From: Paenibacillus sanguinis 2301083 = DSM 16941
GTDB lineage: Bacteria > Bacillota > Bacilli > Paenibacillales > Paenibacillaceae
Assembly: GCF_000374825.1 (NCBI RefSeq)
Contig: NZ_KB895386.1
Span: forward strand, 62,001 to 126,000
DNA length: 64,000 nucleotides
Direction: 5' to 3'
Part shown: in pieces, positions 9,815 to 18,101 of the stretch
How the letters are laid out: every line of letters starts with the position of its first letter
How positions within the stretch are numbered: position 1 is the stretch's first letter
Notes under the pieces: model-generated
What the model was told of the DNA's origin: nothing
The model's database searches: none
The model's input: the letters and a program-made list of their open reading frames with translations, nothing else
Made by a program: the position numbers and the translations under genes

Positions 9815-9907
9815 GCGTCCCTAGCTTTATCCGGGTTCAAGCATTTTGAAAAACGCACAGCGGAAGCATAAGCTTTGGTCCTGTAAACCCGACTTTTTGA
9901 AATACGT
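9815..9907 (-). repeat. Dispersed repeat, copy 1 (partial)
   Basis: On the minus strand this reads TTTCAAAAAGTCGGGTTTAC and so on to GATAAAGCTAGGGACGC. It aligns over about 90 bases with 55948-56036 read on the plus strand, sharing AAGCTTATGCTTCCG-type and TGTGCGTTTTT blocks and the AAGCTAGGGAC end. It lies between the peptidase and dehydrogenase genes in non-coding sequence. See the copies at 40031, 52350 and 55946. Confidence 0.65.
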
Positions 9908-9935
9908 ACTAAAAAGGGGGAAGATGAACCAGGTG

Positions 9936-10913
9936 CTATGGTCTTAATTCTTTCACAAGATTAGGAGGTGTACGTCCTTCTAAGGCAGCTACCAGATTGT
10001 GAGCGGCCACCATGGCCATCTTGCGGCGTGTCTGATCGGTAGCAGAGCCGATATGAGGCAAGGTGACGACATTGCGGAGCTGGAGCAGCGGGTGATCCGC
10101 GGCAATCGGCTCGTGCTCGTATACGTCCAGACCGGCTCCATAGATCTGTTGATTTTGCAAGGCGGCGACCATCGTCGCCTCATCCACAGTCGCTCCACGC
10201 GAGGCGTTGACAAATATGGCGGTTGGCTTCATCAAGGCGAACTCCCGGGCGCCGATTAAATGGCGGGTTTCCGGAGTAAGCGGCGTCATGAGGACAAGGA
10301 AGTCGGCCTCCTTAAGCAGCTCATCCATGGGCAGATAGCGGGCCTCCAGGTTGGCCTCGGCATCTGGCCTGCGGCTGCGGTTGTAGTAGAGGATCTCCAT
10401 GCCAAAGCCGAACCTGCCACGATGGGCCACGGCCTCGCCGATTTCACCCATACCGATGATGCCGAGCTTCTTGTGATGAACATCCAGTCCGAAGAAGCTC
10501 GGACCATCTCCACGTTTCCACTGTCCTGCCTTGACATATTGATCCAGTTCAGAAATGCGGCGGGCGACATCCAGCATCAAGGCAACAATGAGATCGGCCA
10601 CGGTATCGTTTAGCGATCCCGCCGTGTTTGTCCCCATGACTCCACGTTCTTTCATAGCTGCAAGATCAAAATTGTTATAGCCGACGCTGACATTGCTAAC
10701 TACCTTCAATTTGGGAGCGTGGTCCAGCAATTCCCGGTTAATGCTGCGGTCAGCGGTCAGCAGGCCCTCGGCTTCGGCAAGGCTTGCCAGCAGCTGCTCT
10801 CGGGTAATCGGCTGGGGCTGATTCCACATGCTTACATCACAATGCTCTTCCAGATAGGCTTTGACCTCTGGGGGGAGGTTCCTCGACACAAACACTTTTG
10901 GCTTCATCGGCAT
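9936..10913 (-). CDS. D-2-hydroxyacid dehydrogenase (glyoxylate/hydroxypyruvate reductase type)
   Basis: A 325-residue NAD(P)-dependent oxidoreductase. The Rossmann motif GIIGMGEIGEAVAHRG is at residues 151-166, and the catalytic triad is Arg239 (VNASRG), Glu268 (YEHEP) and His287 (LPHIGSA). The N-terminal KVFVSRNLPPEVKAYLEE and the conserved SNVSVGYNNFD resemble glyoxylate reductase / glycerate dehydrogenase (GyaR/GhrB) more than phosphoglycerate dehydrogenase. The start at 10913 has GGAGAGGAG immediately upstream; ATG 10907 is an equally plausible start with better spacing. Single gene, transcribed towards the M24 peptidase. Precise substrate not determinable. Confidence 0.88.
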   Translation of the reverse strand: MPMKPKVFVSRNLPPEVKAYLEEHCDVSMWNQPQPITREQLLASLAEAEGLLTADRSINRELLDHAPKLKVVSNVSVGYNNFDLAAMKERGVMGTNTAGSLNDTVADLIVALMLDVARRISELDQYVKAGQWKRGDGPSFFGLDVHHKKLGIIGMGEIGEAVAHRGRFGFGMEILYYNRSRRPDAEANLEARYLPMDELLKEADFLVLMTPLTPETRHLIGAREFALMKPTAIFVNASRGATVDEATMVAALQNQQIYGAGLDVYEHEPIAADHPLLQLRNVVTLPHIGSATDQTRRKMAMVAAHNLVAALEGRTPPNLVKELRP

Positions 10914-10999
10914 TTCTCCTCTCCTGTATCTCCTGGGCGCAGCAGGGCGCTAAATTTCCTGATCATCCTATTATACCGTAATCGATCGCCCATATAAAT

Positions 11000-11497
11000 T
11001 TAGCGGTTATCTACTTTTTCCGGATACATATCATGGTTCAGCAAACGGTGTTCGGCCATGGCTTCGTATTTGGTGCCGGGCTGGCCATAGTTGCAATAAG
11101 GGTCGATGGAAATCCCGCCTCGGGGAGTGAATTTGCCCCATACTTCAATATATTTCGGTTCCATCAGCTTAATGAGATCGTTCATGATGATGTTGACGCA
11201 ATCCTCGTGGAAGTCTCCGTGGTTGCGGAAGCTGAACAAGTATAACTTAAGCGATTTGCTCTCGACCATTTTAATGTCAGGAATGTAACTGATATAGATG
11301 GTGGCAAAATCGGGTTGGCCGGTAATCGGACACAGGCTGGTGAACTCAGGGCAATTAAACTTTACAAAGTAATCGCGGTACGGGTGCTTATTGTCGAAGC
11401 TTTCAAGCACCTCTGGCGCATAGTTAAACGGATATTTAACGCCCTGGTTGCCCAGCAGCGTCACATCCTGCATTTCCTCGGGTTTTCTTCCGGACAT
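11000..11497 (-). CDS. queF: NADPH-dependent 7-cyano-7-deazaguanine reductase
   Basis: QueF reduces preQ0 nitrile to preQ1 amine, the last step before insertion into tRNA. The 165-residue protein is the short type. The nucleophilic Cys56 and general-acid Asp63 lie in [12 protein letters not shown], and the NADPH-binding family motif shows as [20 protein letters not shown] lies eight bases before the ATG. It is the last gene of the queCDEF run, 62 bases after queE. It shares the preQ1 control upstream of queC. Confidence 0.96.
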   Translation of the reverse strand: MSGRKPEEMQDVTLLGNQGVKYPFNYAPEVLESFDNKHPYRDYFVKFNCPEFTSLCPITGQPDFATIYISYIPDIKMVESKSLKLYLFSFRNHGDFHEDCVNIIMNDLIKLMEPKYIEVWGKFTPRGGISIDPYCNYGQPGTKYEAMAEHRLLNHDMYPEKVDNR

Positions 11498-11559
11498 GAG
11501 AAGTCCTCCTTAATCTAATCATGTAGATGACTTTCTTTGCGGTACAACCTTTGCAAGAG

Positions 11560-12306
11560 CTAGACGCCACGCTTGTTGCCCCATACGAGGGCATGCAATT
11601 GCGGCAATACACGAACATCATTCAGTTCAGATGCAGCGATGACTTTATCGATCAGAGTCTCATAGCGGTGGAGCAAATCAGAAGCATGCTCCGCGATATC
11701 CATGCGCTTGACGTCCGGATTGCCTACCTGCAGGTACATGGCTATCTCGGGATAACGTTTATGGACTTGCTTGGCATAAGCCAGGTCAAAGTCGTCAAAT
11801 ACGACGACCTTCAGACTGACAGCCAAAGGATACGGGCGATGCTTCAGCTTGCCGACGATCTTGTCCAGAGCGGTCCAATCGGTCTCCATGCCGGAGCTGG
11901 GCGGTTTCGGCGAGAGGGTTACCTGCTCTACTTCGGCTAGCCAGTCCTGCCAACGGGAGCCTTGGGTCTCGACGGCTACGGCTAGTCCCTCGGCATGGAG
12001 CAGCCTGACGAGCTCAGCTAACTGCGGCAGCAGGGCGGGATTACCGCCTGACAAGGTGACATGGGCAAAACGGTCTTCACCCGCTTTGCGCAACTCCGCC
12101 AGAATTTGTCCCGCCGTCAATCGGCGGATCGATTCCTTGGCGCTGCCGTCCCAAGTGAAGGATGAATCACACCAGCTGCAGCGGTAATCGCATCCGGCAG
12201 TACGGACAAACATCGTTTTCTGGCCAATTACCATGCCTTCGCCCTGGACGGTAGGCCCAAAAATTTCAAGTACAGGAATCACAGGTTCACTCATTCCTGC
12301 ATCCAC
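11560..12306 (-). CDS. queE: 7-carboxy-7-deazaguanine synthase (radical SAM)
   Basis: QueE converts 6-carboxytetrahydropterin to 7-carboxy-7-deazaguanine using S-adenosylmethionine and a 4Fe-4S cluster. The cluster cysteines are C39, C43 and C46 in RTAGCDYRCSWCDSSFTWDG, preceded by EIFGPTVQGEGMVIGQKTMF, a QueE hallmark. 248 residues. The ATG at 12306 overlaps the end of queD by 16 bases and has GGGAG five bases upstream. ATG 12294 is an alternative, with no ribosome site at a usable distance. Confidence 0.95.
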   Translation of the reverse strand: MDAGMSEPVIPVLEIFGPTVQGEGMVIGQKTMFVRTAGCDYRCSWCDSSFTWDGSAKESIRRLTAGQILAELRKAGEDRFAHVTLSGGNPALLPQLAELVRLLHAEGLAVAVETQGSRWQDWLAEVEQVTLSPKPPSSGMETDWTALDKIVGKLKHRPYPLAVSLKVVVFDDFDLAYAKQVHKRYPEIAMYLQVGNPDVKRMDIAEHASDLLHRYETLIDKVIAASELNDVRVLPQLHALVWGNKRGV

Positions 12307-12782
12307 TCCCGCTTGACCTCGGCATAGCTGGTCGGCGTCTCATACAGACGGACAAATTCCGTCCGTCCCTCCTGAATGGAAGAGCGATATGTGGGGGAGC
12401 TCAGGGCGGCCTCCATTTTCTCATAGAGCCAGACCACCATATTTTCGGCGGTTGTATTCATCGGCGGCAGGGTTTCGTTCAAATAGCGGTGATCGAGAAA
12501 AATTTCAATTTCCTGTTTCCAAATGGCTTTGAGAGTGCTGAAGTCCACTGTAATTCCAGTTTCGTCCGGAAAGGCGCTAATGCCAAAAACAACCTTATAG
12601 GTATGACCGTGCAAATTTTTGCACTTGCCTTCATAGGCATGGAGATGATGTGCCGCATCAAACGTAAATTCCTTGCTGACCAGCACCCGGCGACGATGAT
12701 AGCGAAGCTGGTCCGCGGTGATATCCACACCCAGCTTTTGTAGAGACTCTACAATACGAAATTCTCCAGGTGTTCGGCTCAT
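12291..12782 (-). CDS. queD: 6-carboxytetrahydropterin synthase
   Basis: QueD makes 6-carboxy-5,6,7,8-tetrahydropterin from dihydroneopterin triphosphate. The zinc histidines and catalytic cysteine lie in [20 protein letters not shown], with the later catalytic His/Glu region TTAENMVVW and FVRLYETP. I choose ATG 12782 ([11 protein letters not shown]) because it overlaps the queC stop (ATGA) and has AAGGGA at good distance; the open frame extends a further 24 codons into queC. The 163-residue protein has an N-terminal extension of about 45 residues relative to short QueD proteins. Confidence 0.94.
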   Translation of the reverse strand: MSRTPGEFRIVESLQKLGVDITADQLRYHRRRVLVSKEFTFDAAHHLHAYEGKCKNLHGHTYKVVFGISAFPDETGITVDFSTLKAIWKQEIEIFLDHRYLNETLPPMNTTAENMVVWLYEKMEAALSSPTYRSSIQEGRTEFVRLYETPTSYAEVKREWMQE

Positions 12783-13447
12783 CGTTGATTCGTCCCTTCG
12801 CGTTCCTGCAGGTATTTGTCCAGTCCGGCTTGTCTGAGCTTGCACGCGGGACATTCGCCGCAGCCATGGCCGATGATGCCGTTGTAACAGGTTAAGGTGC
12901 GTTCACGGATAAAATTGAAAGCGCCAAGCTCGTCGGCCAGCTTCCAGGTAGCTGCCTTGTCAATCCACATCAGTGGCGTATGAATCACAAATTCATAGTC
13001 CATAGCGAGGTTCAGCGTTACGTTTAGCGATTTGACAAAGACGTCCCGGCAGTCCGGATATCCGCTGAAATCCGTTTCACATACCCCGGTTATAACGTGC
13101 TTGGCCGAGATTCCTTTGGCCATAACCGCAGCAAAGCTGAGGAACAAATGATTGCGTCCATCGACAAAGGTGCTGGGCAATTCGCCTTCTTTTTGTTCAA
13201 TTGCCATATCGCTGCGGGTCAGAGCATTTTGCGTGAGCTGCCCTAGCAGGCTCATATCCAGTACGGTGTGCTTGATGCCAAGCTCCCCGGCAATCTCTCT
13301 TGCGCACTCAATCTCCAGGCTGTGGCGTTGTCCGTAGTCGAACGTGACCGCCTCCACTTCACCAAATTGCTTCATCGCCCAGAACAGACAAGTGGTGCTG
13401 TCCTGGCCGCCGCTAAATACTACAATGGCTTTTTCATTTTTAAGCAT
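12779..13447 (-). CDS. queC: 7-cyano-7-deazaguanine (preQ0) synthase
   Basis: QueC turns 7-carboxy-7-deazaguanine into preQ0 with ATP and ammonia. It has the PP-loop [10 protein letters not shown] at residues 11-20 and a C-terminal four-cysteine zinc site (TCYNG followed by [11 protein letters not shown]). The ATG at 13447 is preceded by GGAGGG at seven bases; an upstream ATG at 13468 lacks such a site. First gene of the que operon, 222 residues, separated from the preQ1 riboswitch by about 170 bases of leader. Confidence 0.95.
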   Translation of the reverse strand: MLKNEKAIVVFSGGQDSTTCLFWAMKQFGEVEAVTFDYGQRHSLEIECAREIAGELGIKHTVLDMSLLGQLTQNALTRSDMAIEQKEGELPSTFVDGRNHLFLSFAAVMAKGISAKHVITGVCETDFSGYPDCRDVFVKSLNVTLNLAMDYEFVIHTPLMWIDKAATWKLADELGAFNFIRERTLTCYNGIIGHGCGECPACKLRQAGLDKYLQEREGTNQR

Positions 13448-13532
13448 AAAAAAACCCTCCGTCTTCATGGAATAATAGAAGAAAGAGAGTTCTTGAACTG
13501 GTCACAAAAAACAAGCCTGGCATATGCTCGAG

Positions 13533-13590
13533 CTTTTTCCGGATTACCCTCAGGTGGTAGTCAAAGCTCACGTGATGGTAATGGAAAAAG
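13533..13590 (-). promoter_or_regulatory. Leader hairpin between preQ1 riboswitch and queC
   Basis: CTTTTTCCATTACC on the minus strand can pair with GGTAATCCGGAAAAAG about 28 bases later, giving a long stem with a 28-base loop. It begins about 25 bases after the riboswitch aptamer and ends about 85 bases before queC. It may be part of the expression platform. No known riboswitch class is recognised in its loop. Confidence 0.4.
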
Positions 13591-13614
13591 ACCTCCGCAT
13601 AAGGAAGGCGCTTA

Positions 13615-13646
13615 TAGTTTTTTATAGAGGGAGTTCGCGAACCTCT
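13615..13646 (-). promoter_or_regulatory. preQ1-I riboswitch
   Basis: Minus-strand sequence AGAGGTTCGCGAACTCCCTC followed by TATAAAAAACTA matches the preQ1 class I aptamer: stem AGAGG/CCTCT and the A-rich tail AUAAAAAACUA that folds back into an H-type pseudoknot. It lies upstream of queC, the expected target, and should lower queCDEF expression when preQ1 is plentiful. Just downstream, CCTTCCTTATGCGGAGG followed by TCTTTTT looks like a short terminator. Confidence 0.92.
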
Positions 13647-13703
13647 TCCATCTCCCTTACCTTTTGGGAAGGGGGATGAGTTTCTTCAATTGTCATAAAT
13701 TTT

Positions 13704-13709
13704 ATTATA
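13704..13709 (-). promoter_or_regulatory. Extended -10 promoter of the que operon
   Basis: Minus strand reads TGCTATAAT, a perfect extended -10 element, about 55 bases before the preQ1 aptamer. The -35 region is weak (CTTTCA at 17 bases), as usual for extended -10 promoters. Confidence 0.6.
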
Positions 13710-13844
13710 GCATATATTGTCCCGCCTGAAAGTGGAAAAGTAAAGCAAACAAGGTAGGAGAATAGTCCCAAATCCCCAATAGACCGTTTCCAAAAATGAA
13801 TTATTATCGGATAATGGAAGTAATCAAATGAAGGAGGGGAACAC

Positions 13845-15341
13845 ATGAAGAAGCTCAAATGGCTGTCTATTCCTTTGGCGTTCATGCTTGTTGTGCTTGC
13901 CGGTTGCCAATCGGTTGGCGGTTTGGATATAAGCAAGGCGCTTGCCAACAATATGAAGCCGGTGTCCAGTGAATCCAGACAGACCGTAAGTGTAGAAGTA
14001 GTGCCAGCAGAGGGGGCTTTGTCTGTTTCAGACAAGGTTGCTATTGAACTGATTAATTCTTTTTCCTTAAATATCGAACATGGGAAGGTAGAGGACGATC
14101 AGACTGTGTCCATGAAAGGCGATGTGCAACTGAATGGTCAGACAACTCCGTTCCTGTTGTCCATGGATGAGCAGGGAATCGGCCTGCAAATTGAGGGAGC
14201 CAAACAACCTTTGTACATATCGCAGCAACAGGAAGCTCCAGACATCCTGGCAACGGATAATCTGGATGCGATAAATCAGGGGTCCCAGGAAATGGCGGTC
14301 AAGGTCGGGGAATTTATCTATAAGCATTTCCCTAATCCGCCGGTAATATCTGTCGAACAAGGCGAGACTGAAGTCAACGGTGAGAAGCTGAAGTTGACGC
14401 ATTTGCATACAGAAATTCGCGGTGATGAATTCTTTGACTTAGTCAAGCCGTTTCTGGCCAATGCTGCCAAGGATGAGCAAGGGCTGAAAGCTTTGATCGA
14501 AGGCTATTATGATCTGTTCGTTCCATATGTTCTCATGCTTGAGGAGAACTCCTCTGCATTGCCTGACGACAAACAGGCCATAGTGGATAATATCTACACT
14601 GAGCTGAAAAAAGGGCTTGAGGAGATCCTTGCTTCCTATGATGCGGAGATCCAAAAAATGCTGGGGGATGACCCTGATGTAGCAACGATCTTTGGCAAAG
14701 ACACCGTTCTGAAGCTAGACCTGTACTTCGACGGCCAGTTAAATGTGCGTAAGCAAACGATGGATCTGAATATCGCCTTGCCAAGTTCTGAGGATCTTCC
14801 GATTTCGGCTGTGAAAGTACACAGCGACAGCGAAGTTTGGAATATCGGGGGCGCTGTCAAGGCCGACAAAGTAGACACAAGCAATGGTGTATTGGACTTC
14901 ACAGCAGCAGATCCAACACCGGGGCAAGTCCTGCGCAACTTTGAAGGCGTTGCGCCGTTGTATCAATTCCTGGACGAAACTATGAACATCGGCTACAAGA
15001 TGACTTCTATCGATACAGATAGCGACTATTATGGCGTCATTAAGAAGGAAGGGACAACGTACATTCCACTGCGCTTTTTCGCTGACGAATTGGATGCAGA
15101 TATTAAATGGATGCAGGATTCTTCCCAGTTTGTGGTGACGGATGATATTACCGGTAAGGAAATTGTACTTAAGGTCGGCTCAAGCGAAGCCTTGGTAGAC
15201 GGCACTCCGGTACAGCTCAAGCATCCTGTGTTCATAGACACCAATGGTTCATCTTACGTGCCGCTTCGCTTTATGGCCGAAGCTCTGGGCGCTGAGCTGG
15301 ACACAGAAATTGAAGGTTGGATTATGCTGACAAGAGAGTAG
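13845..15341 (+). CDS. Lipoprotein with C-terminal copper-amine-oxidase-N-like domain
   Basis: 498 residues beginning with a lipoprotein signal peptide; the lipobox VLAGC places the modified cysteine at residue 21. The C-terminal ~110 residues contain two copies of the pattern found in copper amine oxidase N1 domains of Paenibacillus surface proteins (TTYIPLRFFADELDADIKW and SSYVPLRFMAEALGAELD), without any oxidase domain. The middle part (residues ~30-360) is polar and unrecognised. Surface-anchored; function unknown. GAAGGAGGGG precedes the ATG at about eight bases. Monocistronic, followed by a terminator. Confidence 0.85.
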   Translation: MKKLKWLSIPLAFMLVVLAGCQSVGGLDISKALANNMKPVSSESRQTVSVEVVPAEGALSVSDKVAIELINSFSLNIEHGKVEDDQTVSMKGDVQLNGQTTPFLLSMDEQGIGLQIEGAKQPLYISQQQEAPDILATDNLDAINQGSQEMAVKVGEFIYKHFPNPPVISVEQGETEVNGEKLKLTHLHTEIRGDEFFDLVKPFLANAAKDEQGLKALIEGYYDLFVPYVLMLEENSSALPDDKQAIVDNIYTELKKGLEEILASYDAEIQKMLGDDPDVATIFGKDTVLKLDLYFDGQLNVRKQTMDLNIALPSSEDLPISAVKVHSDSEVWNIGGAVKADKVDTSNGVLDFTAADPTPGQVLRNFEGVAPLYQFLDETMNIGYKMTSIDTDSDYYGVIKKEGTTYIPLRFFADELDADIKWMQDSSQFVVTDDITGKEIVLKVGSSEALVDGTPVQLKHPVFIDTNGSSYVPLRFMAEALGAELDTEIEGWIMLTRE

Positions 15342-15387
15342 GTTGAATAATCCGGATGGCTGGCCAGAATAGGCAGCCTGCAACTTA

Positions 15388-15436
15388 AAGGGCCGTTCCC
15401 CGCATATTATGATGCGTACGGGAGCTGGCCCTTTTT
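15388..15436 (+). terminator. Terminator after the lipoprotein gene
   Basis: AGGGCC pairs with GGCCCT and TTCCCCGCAT with ATGCGTACGGGA, followed by TTTTT. Confidence 0.8.
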
Positions 15437-15484
15437 GAACTCATATTATTACGCTTGTTACAGCGAGACAGGGTGAAATTAAAA

Positions 15485-15895
15485 ATGTTGAAACTAAAAC
15501 GCGGCGATGTGCTGTTAATGATCGTGTTGGTGCTGGCAGGCTCGATTTGGTTAGGGTTCCGTCAAGAAATGGAAAGCCGCCAAACCTATGATCCGGCTAC
15601 ACTTTCTGCGGAGATTCAGGTCGATGGCGAACTGTACCGGAGTGTGCCGCTGGACGAGGGGGAGCAGACGATCGATATTGCCACGTCGTATGGCCGGAAT
15701 ACCCTGAAAGTATTTGATGAAGGCATTCAGATGGTGTTCGCCGACTGCCCAAAGAAGATATCGATGCAGATGGGATTCATTTCCCGTCCCAATGAAACGA
15801 TTATCTGCGTTCCTAACCGAGTATATGTGCAAATCGTGCAAAGCGGTGAGCCTGTGTCCGATGAGGAGGCAGTAGATGCCTTTATCAGCGGCTGA
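15485..15895 (+). CDS. NusG domain II-containing membrane-anchored protein
   Basis: A 136-residue protein with one N-terminal membrane segment (VLLMIVLVLAGSIWLGF) and an extracytoplasmic domain resembling NusG domain II (pfam07009), seen in GFISRPNETIICVPNRVYV and a preceding DCPKK. Both cysteines of the family pattern are present. I choose ATG 15485 (MLKLKRGDVLL); the frame extends ten codons further. The 3' end overlaps the convergent gene at 15885 by 11 bases. Family members often accompany electron-transfer or thiamine-related lipoproteins, but no such partner is adjacent, so the role is open. Confidence 0.8.
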   Translation: MLKLKRGDVLLMIVLVLAGSIWLGFRQEMESRQTYDPATLSAEIQVDGELYRSVPLDEGEQTIDIATSYGRNTLKVFDEGIQMVFADCPKKISMQMGFISRPNETIICVPNRVYVQIVQSGEPVSDEEAVDAFISG

Positions 15896-16751
15896 TGTTA
15901 TCCCATACCTGGATGGAATCGCCGTTTGGATATACATAAGGGGTAGCAGGCCGTTCGATTTCCGATAATCGCTCTGCTTTGATCGTAATGATGCTCTTGC
16001 CCTGTCTGGTTTGAGGTTCTATGATTCCTTCCACCTCAAGCCAGGCATCTTTGGCGAGCCCGGAAACAGGATGATCCGACGTGATAATGACACCAAATGG
16101 AGAGGAATCAGCGGTGCAGCACAATACAAGAAAGCGTCCTAAGACAAATTGTTTGGCGCCCTGTATGAGCTCTTCATCCTGGTACACGAAGCCGCTTAGC
16201 TTGATCCTTTTGCCGCGAAATTTGTCCTGAAAAAGCTCGATGGCTCCAATGGTCTCGGAAAATATTTCGGGCTTGACCTCGATGACGGGCTCGGGATAAA
16301 GCCGCTGGGCCAAGGCAGCAAATTCTGTATTATACGGATCAGGCGCCTTGAAGATTTCCTCCAGTTGTTCCGAGGCGAGCAAGGGAGAGGACAAGCTCAT
16401 GCCCTTCTTGGCGGCGGCGAAGCTGCCTAGCTCCTGATCGGGCAATAAGGTCCCCAGCAGCAGCGGAAACAGAAACAAGCCATAGACCGCGGCATTTTTC
16501 CAGCCGGATGCGGAAAGGGGACGCTCACAATCGCAAAGGGCGGCGGAGCGTTGGAACAAGGCTTGATAAGCCAAGCAGATAGCCATAAGAACAAGCGGTA
16601 TGGGTACATAGCGAATCAGCGGCTCCATACGGGGAGCAATATAGAAATAGAGAGCTCCGGAACGGGTTAGATGAGCAATAAACAAGGCCAGGCCAAGCAA
16701 GATGAAGGCTCTGACTAAATAATGTCTGCGAATAATGAGCGGCTGATTCAT
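15885..16751 (-). CDS. ycgQ: TIGR03943/YcgQ-like membrane protein, partner of the permease
   Basis: 288 residues with four or so membrane segments in the N-terminal 110 residues, then an extracytoplasmic part of about 170 residues containing KRIKLSGFVYQDEELIQGAKQF and VEGIIEPQTRQGKSIITIKA. This is the architecture of the TIGR03943 family (YcgQ of Bacillus subtilis), which is almost always encoded next to a DUF318-type permease, as here (53 bases after it). AAGGAGG lies 11 bases before the ATG. Shared Zur-type control upstream of the permease suggests a role in zinc or metal homeostasis. That role is inference. Confidence 0.85.
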   Translation of the reverse strand: MNQPLIIRRHYLVRAFILLGLALFIAHLTRSGALYFYIAPRMEPLIRYVPIPLVLMAICLAYQALFQRSAALCDCERPLSASGWKNAAVYGLFLFPLLLGTLLPDQELGSFAAAKKGMSLSSPLLASEQLEEIFKAPDPYNTEFAALAQRLYPEPVIEVKPEIFSETIGAIELFQDKFRGKRIKLSGFVYQDEELIQGAKQFVLGRFLVLCCTADSSPFGVIITSDHPVSGLAKDAWLEVEGIIEPQTRQGKSIITIKAERLSEIERPATPYVYPNGDSIQVWDNISR

Positions 16752-16804
16752 ATGGGCAATAATCCTCCTTATGAGCTTTTACCATCGCAGGGCAGGCCGT
16801 TTGC

Positions 16805-17812
16805 CTACAGCCATAACGCACCAACCAGTACGGCCCCCGTAAATACGAGTGCAGAGATCAGGAAGGCAAGCAGTAAAACGAATTTGGTGCGGAATACAGA
16901 GAGCAGCATCAGCATATTTTTAAAGTCCAGCATAGGCCCGAAGACGAGAAAGGCCAGTAGCGATCCCCCGGAAAAGGTTTGCAGGAAGGTGGAGGCTACA
17001 AAGGCATCGGATGTGGAGCACAGGGACAGAACGAAGGCAAAGCCCATCATGAACAGGTAGGCACTGACAGACCCGCTTCCAATGTCCGCCAGATGTTCTC
17101 TGGCGATAAACGCCTGAATGCCTGCGGTTAACAGACAGCCAATCAGCAGGTATTTGCCCATCTCGAACACTTCATCGGCAGCATGTACGAACACTGCGGT
17201 CAGTTTGTTGCTGCCATGAGCAGGTGTGTGTCCCTGTCCATTGCCGTCTTGAGTAACGCCAAGTGCCAAGGAATGCTTGAGTGGATTGTCCTTCCAGCAG
17301 AGGTATAGTATCCCGCCAATGGCTGCGGCAACAGCAAAGGCCAGTCCCATACGAGCGTAGACCATTTCCGGATACAGGCGAAAGGCCATATAGGTGGCAC
17401 TGAACACCACGGGGTTCAGAATGGGGCCGGATAAAATGAACACGACAGCCATATAGACAGGCATTCCCTTCTGAATCATCCTCCGAATCAGAGGAATCAT
17501 CCCGCATTCGCATACGGGAAACACCAGTCCAAGCAGACAAGCGAAGAGAATGCCCGGTACGGGATGCCTGGGCATCCAGCGGCGCAGCATTTCTTCAGAG
17601 ACAAATAGATGCATAAGTGACGACAGAATCGCTCCTACCAGGACGAAAGGTAAGGCTTCGAGCAGAATGCCAAGGAAGCTGGTCTTAAAGGTCTGCATTT
17701 CGTCCATCGGCACCTGCCGAAGGAGGGCGGGCGAGACCGCTGTCAAACAGGCCAGCGCAAAGGCAGCCGGCAGCAGCATAGGCAACAAACGGGGGACAGG
17801 AATTTTGTTCAT
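16805..17812 (-). CDS. ycgR: YcgR-like permease (DUF318 / ArsP_1 family)
   Basis: 335-residue membrane protein with about eight hydrophobic segments in two repeats. Family marks are the cysteine-containing segments CLLGLVFPVCECGMIPLIRR and FVLSLCSTSDAFVAS, and ILSGPILNPVVFSATY. The family (pfam03773) includes ArsP arsenical exporters and the YcgR proteins paired with YcgQ; the neighbour makes the latter assignment better. AAGGAG lies seven bases before the ATG. A Zur-type operator 28 bases upstream points to repression by zinc. Confidence 0.87.
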   Translation of the reverse strand: MNKIPVPRLLPMLLPAAFALACLTAVSPALLRQVPMDEMQTFKTSFLGILLEALPFVLVGAILSSLMHLFVSEEMLRRWMPRHPVPGILFACLLGLVFPVCECGMIPLIRRMIQKGMPVYMAVVFILSGPILNPVVFSATYMAFRLYPEMVYARMGLAFAVAAAIGGILYLCWKDNPLKHSLALGVTQDGNGQGHTPAHGSNKLTAVFVHAADEVFEMGKYLLIGCLLTAGIQAFIAREHLADIGSGSVSAYLFMMGFAFVLSLCSTSDAFVASTFLQTFSGGSLLAFLVFGPMLDFKNMLMLLSVFRTKFVLLLAFLISALVFTGAVLVGALWL

Positions 17813-17838
17813 CTGGTTCTCCTTCTAAGCTTCATCAT

Positions 17839-17857
17839 AATCATAATTATTACGATT
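17839..17857 (-). promoter_or_regulatory. Zur-type operator of ycgRQ
   Basis: Minus strand AATCGTAATAATTATGATT is a 9-1-9 palindrome with one mismatch per half. The core TCGTAAT-A-ATTATGA differs at one base from the Bacillus Zur consensus TCGTAATnATTACGA. It lies 28 bases before the ycgR start, where bound repressor would block transcription. Confidence 0.75.
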
Positions 17858-17954
17858 CAAGGAAATTCAGAACCAGGGTTGGCCTGGGTGGGACAAGTTT
17901 ATTTTGGAAATTAAACTGACTGAAACATTTTTAATCAAGGAGATGTTACACCGA

Positions 17955-18035
17955 ATGAGGGTTGATGGATATCTCCGGCCTGACATTGACGACGACCGGA
18001 TTTCTTTTATGTTTGAGTCAATGCATACAGACTAA
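17955..18035 (+). CDS. Possible 26-residue small ORF
   Basis: ATG to TAA encoding a short acidic peptide (begins MRVDGYLRPDIDDD). AAGGAG lies 12 bases upstream, longer than ideal, and a strong hairpin starts five bases after the stop. There is no hydrophobic segment and no recognised family. It could be chance; conservation is the only test. Confidence 0.2.
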   Translation: MRVDGYLRPDIDDDRISFMFESMHTD

Positions 18036-18039
18036 CAAA

Positions 18040-18068
18040 GCCGATAACCCCATTACGCGGTTATCGGC
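18040..18068. terminator. Terminator hairpin after ung
   Basis: Perfect ten-base inverted repeat GCCGATAACC / GGTTATCGGC with a nine-base loop. The T-run is short on both sides (CTCTTC on the plus strand, TTTGTT on the minus strand). It lies just beyond the ung stop. Confidence 0.65.
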
Positions 18069-18101
18069 CTCTTCATATTCAGGCATTGTTGACTGGATGC
18101 T

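Noticed and set aside
13622-14035. Minus-strand frame over the lipoprotein start and preQ1 leader
   Set aside because: Overlaps the riboswitch, promoter and signal-peptide region of a convincing gene; the product looks random.
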